A stretch of DNA of 64,000 nt from Ochotona curzoniae. Its lineage: Eukaryota; Chordata; Mammalia; Lagomorpha; Ochotonidae. The stretch's first letter is position 1. Every line of letters starts with the position of its first letter. The position numbers and the translations under genes were made by a program. Shown one piece after another: positions 1 to 12,215 of this stretch. The notes beneath the pieces were generated by a model. That model had not been told where the DNA came from and ran no database searches. It saw only the letters and a program-made list of their open reading frames with translations. The stretch is from the NCBI RefSeq assembly GCF_017591425.1, contig NW_024467119.1, positions 80,964,894 through 81,028,893 on the forward strand, in the 5' to 3' direction.

Positions 1-720
1 AAGTTACCTGAGGAAGTCACAAATTACCCATTAACCTATTTCAGGCTACATAATCTCCCCTCTCCCTAGCCCACATCTGTCTGAGGCGATGACTAAGGTG
101 TGCTCTTCAGGTGGCTCTGCAGATGCCCTGCTACCCTCCCAAGTGGACATGGGCAGCACCCAGCCCCTCTCTGGGACATATGGTGAGGGACACAGAACAG
201 CATCAGAAAACTGCTGAAATCAACAGCTACAGAAGTATGTGGGCAAAACTTACAAAGATATTTGGATGTCCTGTGAATACTCAGCAAATGGCATCTTAGC
301 AGAAAAGGATTGCAATATTGAGTGGGTAGGATGACCTGTTCTGTGGATACCAAGTGCCACTTTCCCCAGACAAACCCTGCGTTGTTCAAAAGGCTTGTGA
401 GCAACATGGTATTACCACAGTCATTTAAGACTCAGGATAAGCCACAGCATAAATATGACAGAAACCTAGGAAGACAATTGCTGTCATAGATTCTGCACTA
501 CTACTGATGCACAAAGTTTCCCTATAGCTTAACACTACAGCTTAGCACCATTCCTACATAAAAGAGAAACATTTGTTCGCAGCATTAGCATGTCATTAAC
601 ATGCCGAGAATTTAAGTGTATTCTCATAAGAATGGCTTAAAAACTTAGAGGTTAAATTTAATTTCACATTATTTCCCAAGTGAAAAGCCAAAACCCATCC
701 ACACAACCCTGAACATTTTT
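1..720. other. Unique sequence, no gene seen
   Basis: No repeat family, splice-supported exon or RNA gene is recognised here. Short open frames (104 and 62 codons) overlap on opposite strands and match no family I know. Positions 705-720 form the left copy of the target duplication of the adjacent SINE. Confidence 0.5.
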
Positions 721-1038
721 TTTAAAGATTTATTTTATTTTTATTGCAAAGGTGGATATACAGAGAGGAGAGACAGAGAGGAAGATCTTCCGTCCAATGA
801 TTCACTCTCCAAGTGAGCGCAATGGCCAATGCTATGCCAATCTGAAGCCAGGAGCCTCTTCCAGGTCTCCCACATGGGTGCAGGGTCCCAAAGCTTTGGG
901 CCGTCCTCGACTGCTTTCCCAGGCCACAGGCAGGGAGCTGGATGGGAAGCAGGGCTGCCGGGACTAGAACCGGCGCCCATTTGGGATCCTGGGCGTGCAA
1001 CGCGAGGACCTTAACCACTGCACCATTGTGCCGGGCCC
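721..1038 (-). mobile_element. C-SINE, young, full length
   Basis: Minus-strand lagomorph-type tRNA-derived SINE. The T-rich tail complement is at the left; the tRNA-like head, with a B box reading GGTTCTAGTCC on the minus strand, is at the right and ends in the GGGCCCGG start. It is flanked by direct copies of AACCCTGAACATTTTT (705-720 and 1039-1054), a textbook target-site duplication from L1-driven insertion. Open frames across it are by-products of the SINE sequence. Confidence 0.93.
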
Positions 1039-1055
1039 AACCCTGAACATTTTTT

Positions 1056-2199
1056 GGAACCACATAGCATTACAGAAGTATTCCAGGAAAAGCTGCTATG
1101 ATAAAGGGCAGGCTTTGTTGCTTACTACCAATACAAGTATAATGGATTCAGGCAGCTTGAGGGTCTTTCATTTGTTCCTCATGAAACCATCATCCTCTGG
1201 GTAACAATTTTCCCGAGTAGCTGAGAGGACACGTGCAGCACCCCAGTGGCATGACAGTCCCTATACTCTCAAAGTCACTTAGGCAGCAGCTCAAACAGAA
1301 GCTGTTGATCACAGTGGGCACAACACCTTGCAGGGTTCCAAGGCAACTGTGCTAAGTCTGGGCCCTGCTGCAAGGTGGGCAGGACAGAATCTATGGAGAA
1401 AACCGCTCTGTGGATGCAGCCAAACCTCAAGACTGCCTTGTGTGTGCCAGCAAAGGTGGGACTCAGAAAGCCTGGTTCACCGCTAGCAAGGCAAGAGCTA
1501 GAAGTCCCCTGGGGCACAAGACCAGGACTGTGCCGCAGCAGGTGCCCAGCCCAGTCAAGAAGGATCTGCACATGTAAAATCCCCTCCTCCCCCGCCAGAC
1601 GAGCTTGCTGCTGACAGCCACAAACCAGACCTTGACGGGGCCCACAAATCCCTGTTTATGGCAAGCTGAAGTTTTACGGCCCTTTTTATATTTAATTTTT
1701 TATTCTAAGCTGGAATTAAATTTGGCATGTGGTTTAGTTTGAGGTTCCAACTTGATTTTATTCCAAGTACTTAACTGATATTTTCATCCAGGGATAGAAG
1801 AATCAAAAAGCAACAAAGAAAGAGTAAGATTTGAAATGCTCCCACACTGGAAAACTATAAATACAATGCAAAGGAGAAAAAAATTGGGAGTGAAAGGGGA
1901 ATAAATATCCAAGGTTGATACATAAAACAAAAAGAACTTTTTCCAACCAATATGAACAATTCTGCAAACACAAAACAATAGAAGCATACAGAAAACTACA
2001 GAAACCCAGTAAAAAAAAAAGTTCAACTTAATTAGTAAAAGAGTATATAACTATATTTCTGTGTCAAATTGGAATGTATTTTTAATTGCATACAACGATA
2101 AAGTATATTTAGGAAGGTAGGCAAGTTTCCAAGCAAATACATGGTATGTGTTAAAAATCAGAAAATGAAGCTATTTAATCTAACAACTTCACTGAAAAG
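1056..2199. other. Unique sequence, no gene seen
   Basis: Moderately GC-rich to about 1640, then A/T-rich. Overlapping frames of 98, 79 and 60 codons at 1275-1645 lie on both strands and look like chance frames in GC-rich DNA. No known repeat or RNA gene is recognised. Confidence 0.45.
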
Positions 2200-2482
2200 T
2201 TTTTGGGACTCATGGGATGCTGTTACAGAGCTGTGGGATAAGCAATGCCTGTATTGGAGTGCTGGCTTGGGCCACAGGTGCTCCTTGGCAAACCACCTCC
2301 CTGATCACACACAAGGGAGGAGTCGGAAGATGGTCCCAATGCTTGGGTCCTCAACACCTTCATGGGTGACCCAGATGGAGATCCTGGTTCTGGACTTTGG
2401 CCAGAATGAAAAATCAATCAATAATCTCTCTTTCCACCCTTCTCTCTGTTGTTCTGCCTTTCAAATAAACCAATTTATTAAA
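2200..2482 (+). mobile_element. Old degenerate C-SINE
   Basis: The 3' portion is the clearest: a 'GGTGACCCAGATGGAG' block, a C/T-rich run and a 'CTGCCTTTCAAATAAA' ending, as in older lagomorph C-SINEs. The tRNA-like head is badly eroded. Boundaries are approximate. Confidence 0.6.
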
Positions 2483-3886
2483 AATCAGTAAAGATATGAT
2501 AAGAGATATGGCCAATAAAGACATAGCATCGTGTGTTACAATTGAATAAAACCGCTAAGCACATCCAGTAAAAGAATTCAATACATTCATGAGGCGATAC
2601 CTACATCCATTCTAAAATTAGGTTTTCAAGAAAAATTTAATGAATTGGGTAAACAGGCACTCAATGGGAGAGTAACTGAAGAAAAACAAGCAGAATTTTT
2701 AAAATTATTTATGATCTCCATTAGCTATACAATCTCAGTGTCTTTCTGCCTCTACTTTTCTGTGCCTACTTTTTTTGGCATGTGCACGCATGCACCCATG
2801 CATGCACACACACACGTAAGATACATGTCTTCTGTGTAGCACTCTCAGATCGCTGGGACACACAGAGTTAGACCACTGGAGGCTGCAGATCAACATCAAC
2901 GGCTCATCTACTATAGCAGCCACTGTGAACCCTTCGTTACTTTTGGGCATCACCAGCCAGCCAAGGTGTTTCCAGACATCGCTTGCAGCCAAGCTCTGGA
3001 TGAGTGGGGGCAGTTTTGAGGTAGTTTTTGTGGGACCCAGGCATGAGCACAGTCGCTTCAAGCCTAGCAGATGCTTACAAATAGCATTCCTCAAGGCTAC
3101 TTTCCCACCAAGAAGGCTTTCTCGAGGAATGAGTTTTGTCAAGCTGGGCCTTTTGTCTCTTTGCACCTCTTCCCAGAGCCACTGGAACAGGCCTGTTCAG
3201 ACACTGCCACCAGCTCACAGACCAGCTGCATTGGTGCAGGGCTGGAGTGTTTTTGCAGAAACAAATTAGCCTGCCAATTCAATAGTTGTTTGCTAATACC
3301 ATTAACATGCTATTACATGTGTACTTTTTAAAAATTCATAAAAGCATCACAAGAAAGCTAATTGTGTATTCACTTAAGGTTGTAGGATTAAGAGTGATGT
3401 TTATTCCTTTTGGAAAGCTCATATGTCCTATTTTGAAATGGTCATGTGAGCTATATTTAGAATGAGATAAATTAACGGAAACTGAAGCCACTTTCTACAT
3501 CCCAGATATAGATGAAAATAAACATGGAAATGTAATTACAGTGGCAAAACTTCAAATAAAGTAATATTAGCCTTAGGTTTATAGGAATGATACAATTTGG
3601 GGTTAGTTATACTGTGATTTTACGTGGCTCCAATGTATTTCTAACAATTCCAATTACCAGTGATGATAATGAACACTCATAATGCTAAATATTTAGAGTG
3701 TGAATCTTAAGCCTTGATAGCTAGTAACGCTAACTTGTTTATAGCATGGCTTTTTTTGTAGTAGTCCTGAGAGTAAGCTGTTCAACTCTTCCTTCAAGGA
3801 GTGCATAGTGTCCCTTGATGCCCAGAGTAGGAATTCTGGGACTTACCAGATATCAAAACCCACAGAGGTTCAAATCACTATAAAAT
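2483..3886. other. Unique sequence with a short alternating CA/TG stretch
   Basis: A purine-pyrimidine alternating run (GCATGCACACACACAC type) lies near 2780-2817. Frames of 143, 114 and 86 codons at 2735-3331 overlap on both strands and match no family I recognise. Otherwise nothing is seen. Confidence 0.4.
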
Positions 3887-4215
3887 GGCATGGTTTTGGT
3901 ACAGTGACTAAATTACCACTTTAGATGGTTGCATGCCATATTAAAATGCCTGGGATTCAATATGGGCATTGGTTTATATCCCGGATGCTTTAATTCCCAT
4001 CCAGCTCCCTGCTGGTGGCCTGGGAAAGTAGTAAGGACAGCCCAAAGCCTTGGGGCCCTGCACCCATATGGGCTCTGGGCTTCTAGCTTTGGATCAGCTC
4101 AGCTCTGGCCATTATGGCCACCTGGGGAGTGAACTAGGGGATGGAAGATCTTTCTCTCTGTCTCTCCTCCTCTCCGTAAATCTGACTTTCCAGTGGAATA
4201 AATTAGATCTTTGAG
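3887..4215 (+). mobile_element. C-SINE, moderately diverged
   Basis: A central 'CCATCCAGCTCCCTGCTGG' block, the 'TGGCCTGGGAAAG' motif, 'GGGGAGTGAACTA', a C/T-rich run and a TAAATTAGATCTTT tail follow the family order. The tRNA-like head is degraded, so the left edge is approximate. Confidence 0.85.
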
Positions 4216-5454
4216 AAAACATATTTTCATTCCATGATTGACTGAAATCTGCAGAGTGTCAGAAGCCAACCTCTTGCAGCATACTCTTGCATGCTGCTCC
4301 CTGCCAATGACCAAGCACAGTTGGAACCAAGCCATTCCCACCAATGCCCCTCTTGTCTGCCGTGTAGTCTTTGCCCTGGGACTCCCTCGATCCAATCAAG
4401 TCTTTATCAAAGGAGGTCTTAGCCTGAGCTTCTTCCGCCCCAGTCTCCTTCCTTCCCTGTTTGGTTTCACAGGAGCCAGAGCAGTATCCCAGCCTGAACC
4501 ACGCCCACCCACTCCCCTCCCTCACCCCTGCCCTCTACAGGTTCCCTTCTTGGTGACTCATTCAAATCCAATACCATCATGGAGCCAGCTCCTCGGAGCA
4601 CCGGACCCAACAGAATAACCAACAGTGTGATTTTGTGATGGTTTCTATATGGTTTTATTACAAGATAACCTTGTTATTTCAACACACAGCACATTAATTT
4701 TGGGGGGTGCCATGCAATTACTTGTTTTTCAAACCATTCATGTGACAAACACCAACTCAGACTTTCAAATGCTAAAATCACTAGAAATGTTTAATAGCAG
4801 CAATTGATGAGATTCAATTAAATAGCAACAGTAACTGTTTACAGATAGTTCAATAATTTTGTGTATCCTTGTGGTTCAAACAGCATATGAACTTTTCCAG
4901 GCTATCTACATGTATAACAAGCTCAGAGCTTTCAAAGAAAATTATTTTAAGCAGAGGAATAAGTCGGCAATCTAATTAGTCACAAATAAAATCCTATTCT
5001 GCAAACTGGATAATGCTCACATCAGTAATCGCCTAAGAAGCAGCTGCAGGTGTCCAAGCTCCTCCTTCAGCCCCTGTCCCTGCTCTTCTGCATACTGCCT
5101 TTCTGATGACTGTTCTAAGGCGTTAGCATGCATAGCTCCTTCTAGAGCAGGAAACCCTCAGAGCCATGCAGCTAACCCTGCAGCCTGGTCTGCATGGCTG
5201 ACAGTTAAGGCTTCTTTGACCTGACAGGCCAAGGACAGCTGACTTTAGTTGCGTGCTCAGCAGCAGCTTTCAAACTACTCCCTGCCAAACAAATGTTACT
5301 GCAGGCTTTGTCTTCAAGACATTGACGTGAGGCAGCTGCTTAGGAACGGTGCAAAGATTAAAGTTTTCAGTAACACAGATACACAGGGGGGAAAATTGCT
5401 TTGTCTGTAAATATGTTAGAAGCCTGGTATGGAAAACAATGTTTCACAAATCTT
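4216..5454. other. Unique sequence, no gene seen
   Basis: Nothing recognisable. The overlapping 126- and 88-codon frames at 4238-4618 run on opposite strands and lack any motif. Confidence 0.4.
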
Positions 5455-5470
5455 AAAAATCCCAGCCACT

Positions 5471-5792
5471 GCTGTGGATTCTTAGTGGCAAAGTCATGAA
5501 CTTAAATGCCCAAGCTGTTGTACCTCGGTGCCTGCACTCAATCGTCTGAGGACCCTCCTCATCCAGTTTCTGATCATGGCTCAACTACCTGGGCTCCTGC
5601 TACCAAGGTAGGAGATCTGGATTGAGTTCTCGATGCCCATCTGTGGCCCGGCTCAGACCCAGCCATTTGATGGTATTTGGGAACTAGCAGAGGAAAACCC
5701 TCTCTTTTCCTCTCTCAGCCCTTCCCAATACACCTCCCCCTTGGCTCTTGCTCTCATTCTCTTTCTCTACCTCTCAAATCAAAATTAAAAAA
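5471..5792 (+). mobile_element. Older C-SINE subtype with target duplication
   Basis: An older, more diverged SINE type with a C/T-rich 3' third and an A-rich tail. Direct repeats of AAAAATCCCAGCCACT flank it at 5455-5470 and 5793-5808, so the insertion can be bounded despite sequence decay. Confidence 0.82.
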
Positions 5793-6134
5793 AAAAATCC
5801 CAGCCACTCACTGGGTCCGAGCCAGTTTTCTATTGGAGGTGATCATTTAATAATATCTGATTTCCTTCTTGGAATTTCTAATTCATTTACCAAGCACATA
5901 AGTTTAATAACAAGCTTCCTTGAGAATGATCCAGAGCAGCTCACAAGAACGACTGGATGTAGGCCATTTTGTATAAACAGAGAATCCTCTGACTGCATGG
6001 ATTGTCAGGAAATATATCATAGGAAGGAAGAGAGAAAGAGAAATTAAGCACTTCTGGCAATGGCTTGGTCCTGGCTTTAAACATAGACTTTGTGATTTCA
6101 GTTTCCACCACTTCTATGGGTGACTTTTGTTCAC

Positions 6135-6300
6135 TAATTAAATGCCTTTCACCCACATTATTTCATGTAATTGTCAAAACAATACTATGTTCTAGGCTTA
6201 TTAATGACCCTATTTTGCATACAAGGAAGAGGGAATTGATAAAATGTTGGAATGGCATCAGACTTGCAACCCCAAGTGATGGACAGGGATTGAACCCCAA
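6135..6300 (-). mobile_element. MIR fragment
   Basis: Reverse-complement MIR core: 'ATTATTTCATGTAATTGTCA' then a 'CCCTATTTTGCATACAAGGAAG' relic of the 'ccccattttacagatgagga' block, followed by 'GGGATTGAACCCC'. Old and diverged. Confidence 0.5.
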
Positions 6301-6659
6301 AGAAGAGCCCCCTGTGAGCTTCCCCATGTTGCTTTCTTCCAACTTAACACAAAATTCCAAAGAGGTATTCATGGCTATTCAAGAAGAATTTTCTCATCAC
6401 TAAAGATTACCACATTACAGGAACAAAGAGTTTAAAAGTTACATAACTGAGAAAAGAAAATTCAGAAGTCTCTCTAACCTATGAAAGTTCATTTTCTCTA
6501 GCTTAACTCTTAGATACAATGTTTTCTCCTGGAAGAAAAAGCTACCAAACTGAAAGTCATGAAAATGCAACACCAGATCCATGAACCAGTAAATGCCATC
6601 CACTGAAACACCATTTGAATTCTGTAGTGAGTCGGAAGCAACTTTCCTAAGAAGGTGGA

Positions 6660-6986
6660 ATGGGAGTTGTGGACATGTGGCCTAGTGCTTGAGACACCAG
6701 GAGGAATGCCGAGCCTCATGCTGGAGCACCTGAATCATTCCCCATTCTGCTCCAGGTTTCAGCTTGCTTCAGGTGTATATTTAGAGAGGTGTTAGGTACT
6801 GGCTCAAGGGGCTTGGGTGCCTGCCAACCACCCAGGAAACCCAGACTGAGTTCCCAGCTCCCAGCCCAGTCTCCACTAATAATAGACATTTGGGGAGTAA
6901 ACCAGCAGGTGGGAGATCACTCTGTCTTTTGTGCTTCCTCTCTCTCCACCCTCCTTTCAAACAAATAATTATTTTTCAAAAATAAA
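6660..6986 (+). mobile_element. Old C-SINE
   Basis: Degenerate head, then 'GGGGAGTAAACCAGCAGGTGG', a C/T-rich run and a 'CTTTCAAACAAATAATT' end. It abuts the next SINE head to tail. Confidence 0.65.
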
Positions 6987-6988
6987 TA

Positions 6989-7318
6989 GGGATGCGCATT
7001 TAGCCTAGAGTTTAAGACATCCACATCGCACGATGGAGTACCTTGGTTCAATCCCTGGTTAGGGTTAATGCAGTTCCTTGTTCCAACTTTCAGCTAATGC
7101 AGAATTCTGGAGGCAACACTAAGGGCTCAAGCAATTGGGTTCCTGCTACCCATGTGGGACATCTGGATTAAAATTCCTGGCTCCCAATTTCCGCCTGACA
7201 CGGCCCCAGCCTCAGCCATTGGAAGCATCTGGGGAGTGAAATTGTGGACGGGCTGTCTCTCTCTCTCTTTCTCTGCCCAACTCCATCTGTCTCTCAGCAC
7301 CTCAACTACTTAAAAAAT
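6989..7318 (+). mobile_element. Old C-SINE
   Basis: The head begins GGGATGCGCATTTAGCCTAG. Body motifs 'GGGTTCCTGCTACCCATGTG' and 'TGGGGAGTGAAATTGTGGA' are followed by a (CT)-rich tract. It sits directly downstream of another same-orientation SINE, suggesting insertion into its A-rich tail. Confidence 0.7.
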
Positions 7319-7705
7319 GCTGAGCTAGATTCTGTAACTTGAGACTTTCATAATCAAGCTATGCTACATGAGTGCTCCAATTACTGGAAAGCAATGGAGA
7401 GCAGTGTTAGACAGTTAACATTTTCAGGCAAAGACTTCCACAGACCTTAAATACTTGAGCACAATTCTGGACATTCATTCACTTGCTGTGTTATAAAGTC
7501 ACCTATCTTGGTTCCCCAGTTTGCTGCACTTACAACGTAGGTTGTTAATACAGAGATTTTGCCTTGTCCATTGTTGTGAAATTGCCAAGAGTCCCTCCTC
7601 ATGGCCATTATATGCCTCGTTGAGGAAGCTTTCTTAATCTCCTAGCCCTCAAGGCCTGTGGAACTGGGAATACCATGTTAAATGCATGATTCAATAAGAA
7701 TTCAT

Positions 7706-8030
7706 GGGGCTGGTATGTAGCTCAATAGACTAATCCTCTACCTTCAGGCACCGGCATCCCGTAACAGCCCTGGTTTGTGTCCTGGCTGCTTCACTTCCAA
7801 GCCAGCTCCATAATTATGGCCTGAGAAATCACCAAGGAATGACTCAAGTCCTTGGGACCCCGTACATCCACAGGGGAGATTCAGAAGAGACTCCTGGCTT
7901 TGGCTAGGCTCAGCTTCAGCCACTGGAGAGTGAAATAGCGGATGGAAAATTTCATTCCATCCTTCTCTGTAAATTGTCCTTTTTAATTAAAAACAAATAA
8001 GTAAGTCTTTTACTTTAAAAAAAAATAAAG
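7706..8030 (+). mobile_element. C-SINE, rabbit-like older subtype
   Basis: The head 'GCTCAATAGACTAATCCTCT', followed by 'CTTCAGGCACCGGCATCCCG', is close to the rabbit C-SINE consensus as I know it, supporting lagomorph origin. It ends in an A-rich tail with AAATAAGTAAGTCTTT. Confidence 0.8.
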
Positions 8031-8677
8031 AATTTTTGGAGGCCCTTTGCATCTCAGCAATGCTACACAGGGTACATGATCCACAAGACATGGCTCACGT
8101 CCTCTGAGAACCTCCCACGTAGCAAAGCATAGGAGCACAAAAAAGAGCCATCCCACAGGGGACTGGATTGCAGACACTAAGGCACATAAGGCAAGCTGCC
8201 CCAAAGCATGAGAGGTGGAGAGACTGCTGTGGCTGGCCAAACTTGGGAACGGCCTCCAGAAGGAAATCTGACCTGGATTTTCGAGAACATACACAACTTT
8301 ATTAAGCAAAAAAGGAAGAAGTAAGAACATTACAGGCACAGAAAAGAGCAACAAAAAAGGCATGAATCACTAAGGGGATGTGAGGAACTTAGAAAAAAGT
8401 CGATAATTAAGGACTATGAGTCAAGTAAGACTCTTGGTGAAGTAAACATTGAGTCGCAGTTAAAGGCCTGCGAGGTTACTGCACAGACTTAGCAGCTGGC
8501 ATGGGCAGGCCAAGGCTTGCTTTCTTCCCTTCTTCTTAGATGTGTAGACAGTGCCACTGCCACACGGGGCTACTTCAAGTTGTACTTTTCTCCACTAATT
8601 AACCTCAGTTTACTTGCAAGTACATTCATAGCTTAATTGCAATATGCACATGTTTAAATATAACTCAACCCACCAGA
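8031..8677. other. Unique sequence, no gene assigned
   Basis: A minus-strand 117-codon open frame (8010-8363) is hydrophobic at its N-terminus but partly overlaps SINE tail sequence and matches no family I recognise. I treat it as chance. Confidence 0.4.
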
Positions 8678-8757
8678 CTCAGGGTTCCAGGAGGGTGCAG
8701 ACTTGCTTCCTGCATTGTCGGTGTCCCAGCATTATGTAGTTTGTTGACTGAAAGAAT
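8678..8757 (+). mobile_element. Possible L2 3' end
   Basis: The order 'CCAGGAGGGTGCAGACTTG', 'GTGTCCCAGCA', 'TTTGTTGACTGAAAGAATTC' mirrors the L2 3' end (…gtatccccagca…tgttgaatgaatga). Short and diverged. Confidence 0.4.
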
Positions 8758-9227
8758 TCACACACCACCATTACACACTGCTTTACAAAGTACAAATCAC
8801 TTTCCTGTTTATGACTTTCTTTTACCCAGCACTATTTTGGCTAAACCAGGAAGCATTACCCTATGCCCACGCTCCTCCACCCCTCCCAGCCACGGCCTTC
8901 ACGCTATAGTGGCTGCACTGAAGAATGGCACACACACTTGTGTCAGCAGCTTATCCCTTCCACAGTCACACTGGCTCTTCTCCCCACTAACGGATTTGCA
9001 CAGATTAACAAACCAATGTCCAATTTTACTTTATGTCTCTAAATTACGCCATTTATTATATCTGGTGAAAACCCATCATACAGTGATTGGAGTTGGCAAA
9101 CAATCTGAAATTGCACTCATTATTCTGGTCTTTAGAACCATGGGATGGTCTTGGCATCACATTCATTGCGTCTCTCTTTCTTTCCTATTGAATGTATCGT
9201 TCAGTTAGCCTGTTGTCGGCTCAAGAA
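8758..9227. other. Unique sequence, no gene seen
   Basis: A 155-codon plus-strand frame at 8741-9208 begins inside the L2-like fragment and lacks any recognisable domain or codon pattern. Probably chance. Confidence 0.4.
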
Positions 9228-9301
9228 TCGGCAGTTTTTAACAAGTCCCCAGGTGATGCTGAGGTTGCTGGTTAAAGATTCACACACTGAGAACCACCAA
9301 T
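9228..9301 (+). mobile_element. MER5A-like DNA transposon end
   Basis: Ordered motifs 'AACAAGTCCCCAGGTGATGC', 'GCTGGTTAAAGATTCACACA' and 'TGAGAACCAC' match the 3' portion of MER5A, an ancient non-autonomous hAT element of placental mammals. Confidence 0.75.
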
Positions 9302-9862
9302 TTAGAAAATAGCTGATGGATACTGAATGAAGAAATGGAATGGCCCCACCATCAGTAAACAATGTATTGTAATTAAATCAGTATGTGACATTAATTGAAT
9401 TCCCCCAGACATCAATCGAATGTCTTCGAATACAGAAACAAATGTTAGCACAGATAAATTATTTTATAAAACCTAGACTTGTTCTCTTGCTAGTTAATTA
9501 GTTTAAAAATACATATACAAAATTTCTCAGTATTTTAAAATCAAGTATTTCAATTTAGAACATGTTTCTTTGGCTAAACAGAAACACTAATTTGTTAATC
9601 TACTAAATAAGACTTGCTGGTGGATTAAATAGAATGGCAGGCCCATATTTTAAAGGAGTGGAATTTTCATTATAGAATCAAGTGACTTGGCTAAAACCCT
9701 AGTATGCAGAAGCTCCATGCTTCCTGAGCATTAATGGGAAAATAGCAGCCCTTGGTTACTCCTCCTCCAGACGCTGATTCCACAGAGCAGGGCTGATGTT
9801 GTCTTGCTTATGCTAAAATACACTTTACACTGTCTCCCATTCTGAGCGTCACCTTTGTTCAC
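9302..9862. other. A/T-rich unique sequence
   Basis: No gene or repeat family recognised. Confidence 0.4.
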
Positions 9863-10430
9863 TGTCCAGCAGCGATGGTCTTGGTACAGGAACCAATAAC
9901 AACACATGTGGACTATTGACTGGTGGTCAAGAGCCAAAGTTTATTAACAGCATCAGACTTTTTAAAGACAGGTAGTCTCATAGGCAATGGGGGGTGGGGA
10001 ATTGAGGGATTTATATTTCAACAGCAAGAGGGAGTCTCCTAATACACAATTTGTTTCCCTAACAGGCTCCTTTCCTCAGTCTATTAATTTCTGTTCCCTG
10101 CCTGGGGCCTGGGGGGGGGGGGGAGCACCTCTCTGATCTATTATCTAAACTTGAGGACTAGGGTGTTTCTTGGCTGTTCATTTGCATATTGACTGCTCCT
10201 GGGGCCTTCTGAGCAGCATTGCAACTAGCTCTGGCTCCAAGCTGGCAAGGATTCCCAATGTCCTCTCTTTAATCAATTTTTTTCCTAGTGATCTGGTCAA
10301 TTGTCCTCTTACAAACCTCATTTGCTCTGAAGTTGAAACTGTGCTAATCACCTTGCCAGGCCAAGGTGGAGTAAGTACTAGGAGCCAGTGAGTAAAGCCT
10401 AGATATAATGCCACCGCCTACACATGCTAT
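9863..10430 (-). mobile_element. Solo LTR-like segment
   Basis: Read on the minus strand, a TATA-like box (AAATATAAATCCC, about 10010) precedes an AATAAA signal (9940-9945) and a short U5-like tail ending CTGGACA at 9863. These are the promoter and poly(A) elements of an endogenous retroviral LTR. A poly(G) run at about 10112-10124 lies inside. The upstream edge and a target duplication could not be fixed. Family uncertain; no internal retroviral sequence is seen. Confidence 0.55.
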
Positions 10431-10569
10431 ACTAAATCTAGAAGTTTATACTTCGATAGCTGTTAAACAACACACCACATTACAAACATCCTAACCTTAT
10501 GACATGTTGGACCTGGAGTGTATTATTTCACTGCTACTTAAGTGTCGGCTTCCACTTTTATGAAACAGC

Positions 10570-10668
10570 TTTATAACAGTAGCTACCTCATGAGCTATAA
10601 ATGAAAATTAAATCATGCAATCTACATACAGTGAATGGCACAGTAAATAATCAATGAACATTCACTCT
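10570..10668 (+). mobile_element. MIR 3' fragment
   Basis: 'AACAGTAGCTACCTCATGAG', then 'ATTAAATCATGCAATCTACA' and 'GTGAATGGCACAGTAAATAA', follows the MIR 3' half in order. Confidence 0.65.
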
Positions 10669-10949
10669 TTGCACTGTCAGTCACAACTTCACATAGTGAA
10701 TGGAAAACAGTAGATCTTCACTGTCTGGTAAAACATTGATAAAAACCATAAGTTATCAGCCTGAAACATCCACAGATTCAGTGCAAAGCCTGTTTTCAAC
10801 CTCTACTTTTCTACATTGAATGCAAGTGTTGCCCAGGGTTTCCAGACTGAGAAATGCTAAAATTAGTTAAAAGGGGAAAGGAGAAGGAATTTCATAAGCA
10901 GTGTTAGTTATGTAGAGCAGTTACAGTTCTAGTTCTTACATGACTATAA

Positions 10950-11365
10950 TTCCCACACCAGATGTAGCCAGGTACTTTAGAAGGTTTATTCCAGCAGGGC
11001 AAGAACGGGGTGGAGGTGGTGGGAGATGAGAAAAGGAGAGAGGAGAAAGGGGGAGGATGCTGAAAGGAGAAGAGAAAGACAGAGCTGCACCTGGGGCTAT
11101 TTTATGTCATTCAGATGAGCAAGGTGTGGGGGGGACGGGGATTGGGAGGGACTGAGGACCGGTCCCAGGGGATTGGTGCCTGAGACAGTCACAGGTGATT
11201 TGCCTGAGGATGATTGGTAAGCAGGTGAGATTGAGGGAGGGACTGGGAGATTGGGGGTGGGATTCTCAGGTGAAATGCTGGGTTACATCTGATTGATGAA
11301 CAGCTGGATTAATGCGAATTTCATGAGCAAAGAGGAAGAGGAAATGGTGCCGGGTTCAGGATGGA
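10950..11365 (-). mobile_element. Solo LTR-like segment
   Basis: On the minus strand, a C-rich CCAAT-bearing U3-like stretch is followed by a GACATAAAATAGCCCC TATA-like box (about 11095-11108) and an AATAAA signal (about 10986-10991) before 'CCTGGCTACATCTGGTGTGG'. LTR architecture without an internal region. Edges are approximate. The VNTR-like retroposon at 11381 inserted just beside it. Confidence 0.55.
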
Positions 11366-11380
11366 ATATTCAAATAACTC

Positions 11381-12205
11381 TTTACCAGCACGAAAACCAG
11401 GACAGGGGCAGGGGTGGCTAGACAGAAAGGCACCTGCCAGTATGTGTGTAGGCTGGATAGTAGGTTGGTTGGGTTGAAATAAGCTTCAATGCCCATTGAC
11501 ATGTATGAGAGCTAACGGGATGTGGGACAGACTGGAAAAGCCAGCAATACGTACTGGCTAGCATGAGAACCAGGGTAGGGGGCAGAACTGGTGGGGGTGA
11601 TGAGGAGTCACCCCAACTAGGCTGCAGCTCCCACTGGTTTGCATGAGGACCGAGTATGAAATGGGTAGGATCGAGCTGGTCTACAACACCCATTGGTTCA
11701 TGAGAAAGACGGGGCTGGAAACAGAACGGACCCAGCAAGAGCAAATACCAGCATGTGCATAAGCTGATTGGGGTGACGGACGGTGTTGGACCCTGTGCAA
11801 GCAAACTCACGCAAGAATCAGGTCTGGGATCATCTCAGATGAAGTTTCTTTGGAGATCCCTCCAACTGAACTGCTGATCTCAGAACTCCAACCATGAAGA
11901 GACTGTTAGCCAGTGGACTCTGAATAGGTTTCATTGCGATTGGAATGGCGAGATTGGCAGCAATCCAGAACTGTTAAACTATCAAAACTGTTTGAGCAGG
12001 ACCCTCGGGGCGTGCCTCCCTTTGGGGATCTAGGATGGGTGGGGCTTTTCCCTTTGTTTCTCCCCTGACCCCAGATACAGAGAAAAATGATAATATTAAT
12101 GTGAAAACAATGGTATCACCCACTTCCACCCTGTAGCCCTTGACCCTTTGTACCCTAATCAATTAAGTAAGATTATTAAAAAAAAAAAAAGAAAAAGAAG
12201 AAAAC
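11381..12205 (+). mobile_element. VNTR-like retroposon, copy A (5'-truncated)
   Basis: Flanked by perfect 10-bp direct repeats CAAATAACTC (11371-11380 and 12206-12215) and ending in an A-rich tail (about 12176-12205), so it was inserted by LINE-type reverse transcription with 5' truncation. The body holds divergent units of roughly 60-75 bp around a core like CCCACTGGTTTGCATGAGGA. The 3' segment contains 'TGGAATGGCGAGATTGGCAG'. It aligns by eye with 43004-43800 of the longest copy. No coding potential is seen. Confidence 0.85.
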
Positions 12206-12215
12206 CAAATAACTC

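Noticed and set aside
8010..8363. 117-codon minus-strand frame with hydrophobic N-terminus, possible membrane protein
   Set aside because: Overlaps a SINE tail at one end, matches no family, and has no supporting splice or promoter context.
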